A stretch of DNA of 56,004 nt from Acidobacteriota bacterium (GTDB lineage: Bacteria > Acidobacteriota > Vicinamibacteria > Vicinamibacterales > JAFNAJ01), in NCBI GenBank assembly GCA_023384575.1, contig JAHDVP010000006.1, positions 110,011 to 166,014 of the forward strand, in the 5' to 3' direction. Below the pieces are notes generated by a model that saw only the letters and a program-made list of their open reading frames with translations, searched no databases and had not been told where the DNA came from. The translations under genes and the position numbers were made by a program. Below are positions 55,110 through 56,004 of this stretch, one piece after another. Position 1 is the first letter of the stretch; each line of letters opens with the position of its first letter.

Positions 55110-55133
55110 TTGTAGATTCACATATGGAGCATA
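55110..55133 (-). promoter_or_regulatory. AT-rich promoter/operator candidate of padR operon
   Basis: Contains TGT-N6-ACA (in TGTAGATTCACA) and CATATG, immediately upstream of the PadR start; the composition contrasts with the surroundings. Confidence 0.3.
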
Positions 55134-55323
55134 CGCCGGTGAGCCGGTGTCGGCTCCACGGCCGGCCATCCTCCGTGTCACGCCTGAGTTGTTGACGACG
55201 CTGGACTGTGAGGGTGGTGAGCCGCCTTTTCGCCAGTTGGAACCAGCTCGGCGGGTGGCTGCGGCAGGTCGACAGGCTTTGGCGTGCCGCGTAAGGGCCC
55301 GTGCGATGCTGCCGCGGAGACCG

Positions 55324-55683
55324 TCAGCGCGATACCTTCGTCCGGGTCGTTAGTGCGGTGGCGGTCTTAGGAGGGCGCCCGCCGAGCCGGCCATTGGCAC
55401 GCGAGGCTCGTGCCTTTGCGTCGCTGCGCTTCGCGCCTACCAAAGCGGCAGCACCAACGACGCTGACTCGCGTCTTTCCTTGTTGGGACACGCGTGCGAC
55501 ACGGACTCGTGCGCCTGGACGACTCGCCGGGTGCGCGATCAGGTACTCGGTCAGCACCGCACGGATGGCGCGCTCGGCTTTCGCGTGTGAATCGGCTGCG
55601 GCATACACCGGCAGCCCAGGCACGTACGCGCTCACGGCGCCGTTCTCTTCGGTTTCGAGGACGATCGGGTAGAGCATAGTCAT
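55324..55683 (-). CDS. hicB: HicB-family antitoxin
   Basis: A protein of 119 residues. The partial RNase-H-like HicB fold is at the N-terminus (YPIVLETEENGAVSAYVPGL, ADSHAKAERAIRAVLTEYLI). The C-terminus is a long basic tail ending GRLGGRPPKTATALTTRTKV, with a GRP motif like those of DNA-contacting tails. It neutralises HicA and represses the operon. Its ATG (55681-55683) overlaps the hicA stop. The gap to the next feature on the left is about 220 nt without a gene. Confidence 0.85.
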   Translation of the reverse strand: MTMLYPIVLETEENGAVSAYVPGLPVYAAADSHAKAERAIRAVLTEYLIAHPASRPGARVRVARVSQQGKTRVSVVGAAALVGAKRSDAKARASRANGRLGGRPPKTATALTTRTKVSR

Positions 55684-55865
55684 TCGACACCCGCCTCGCG
55701 CAGGATCCGATTGCCGAGCCGCCCGGCATCCTTCTTGGTGTGCACCGCCACCCACACTTCCTTGCCTGTGGTGGGGTGCTTCAGCAGCAAGTGGCTGCCC
55801 TTCCCGGACCGGACCTCGACGAACCCCGCAGCCTTCAGCTTACGGATCACCTCAGCCCAGGTCAT
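55680..55865 (-). CDS. hicA: HicA-family mRNA interferase toxin
   Basis: A protein of 61 residues with a double-stranded RNA-binding-like fold: MTWAEVIRKLKAAGFVEVRS, the catalytic His in GKGSHLLLKHP, and VHTKKDAGRLGNRILREAG. HicA cleaves mRNA during stress unless bound by HicB. The start at 55865 (ATG) is preferred to an upstream TTG at 55901 because the operator palindrome lies between them. The order hicA-hicB with a 4-nt overlap is typical. Confidence 0.9.
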   Translation of the reverse strand: MTWAEVIRKLKAAGFVEVRSGKGSHLLLKHPTTGKEVWVAVHTKKDAGRLGNRILREAGVE

Positions 55866-55877
55866 TTCGGTGATGAT

Positions 55878-55895
55878 AAACCTAACGCTAGGTTT
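55878..55895. promoter_or_regulatory. Palindromic operator upstream of hicA
   Basis: AAACCTA, ACGC, TAGGTTT: perfect 7-bp inverted repeat 12 nt before the hicA ATG, the expected place for HicB binding. Confidence 0.6.
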
Positions 55896-56004
55896 CGTCA
55901 ATTCGTGCGAGGTCGGGTGCCGGACGGATTCGATTCCCGTCTGCGATGGCGGTCGCGACCGCCCGCAAGTGCTTGACGATGTTGACTGAGATGGCTGGTG
56001 AGCC

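Noticed and set aside
55925-55950. tRNA-like T arm (GGATTCGATTCCCGTC)
   Set aside because: No matching acceptor, D or anticodon arms were found around it; the stem has a mismatch.

Overview
The window is high-GC bacterial DNA. It most resembles an Acidobacteriota genome, probably of the Vicinamibacteria type. That is an inference from gene content: two MacB/FtsX-type orphan permeases of the acidobacterial duplicated family (one paired with a PadR regulator), two giant secreted BNR/sortilin-like propeller proteins, many multihaem cytochromes and short dispersed intergenic repeats. No rRNA, complete tRNA, CRISPR array or intact insertion sequence was seen.

Layout. (1) 116-646: small outer-membrane barrel protein. 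(2) 731-6621: PAS/sigma-54 activator followed by seven tightly packed genes (NifX-like FeMo-co-domain protein, small helix-turn-helix protein, universal stress protein, ZIP metal transporter, radical SAM enzyme, CooC/MinD-like ATPase, CGGC protein), several with 4-nt start/stop overlaps; it looks like a metal or Fe-S cofactor operon. (3) 6746-17118: minus-strand BNR propeller protein, serine hydrolase, membrane protein, FAD oxidoreductase, methyltransferase, carbamate kinase and a small hypothetical gene. (4) 17550-18167: beta-carbonic anhydrase. (5) 18604-40154: a 21.5-kb extracellular electron transfer locus, the centre of interest. (6) 40274-48592: secreted methyltransferase, ferritin-like protein, second BNR protein, Fur-family regulator and katG. 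(7) 48720-55099: two permeases, a YciI-like protein and PadR. (8) 55324-55865: a HicA/HicB toxin-antitoxin pair.

The electron transfer locus encodes a split-Soret-type cytochrome, a sensor kinase with a c-haem motif in its periplasmic domain, an NtrC-type response regulator, a receiver-like protein without the phospho-acceptor Asp, and an NHL propeller protein. Next comes a long leader holding a sigma-54 promoter match and a clear GEMM-I (cyclic di-GMP-I) riboswitch directly upstream of a hexahaem cytochrome that is recognisably an OmcS homologue, the subunit of Geobacter cytochrome nanowires. It keeps all six haem motifs and the His that in OmcS ligates a haem of the neighbouring subunit. 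After a strong terminator, a nine-gene operon follows: YVTN propeller protein, outer-membrane barrel with a discoidin-like domain, CsgG-like lipoprotein, membrane spermidine-synthase-like protein, tandem CsgG-like protein, parvulin isomerase, a 26-haem cytochrome, a 16-haem cytochrome and an NHL protein.

The reading proposed here is that a haem/redox two-component system acting through sigma-54, together with a second-messenger riboswitch, controls a nanowire cytochrome, and that the downstream operon supplies its export, folding and electron conduit. The gene identities and the riboswitch are read from the sequence; the working model is inference.
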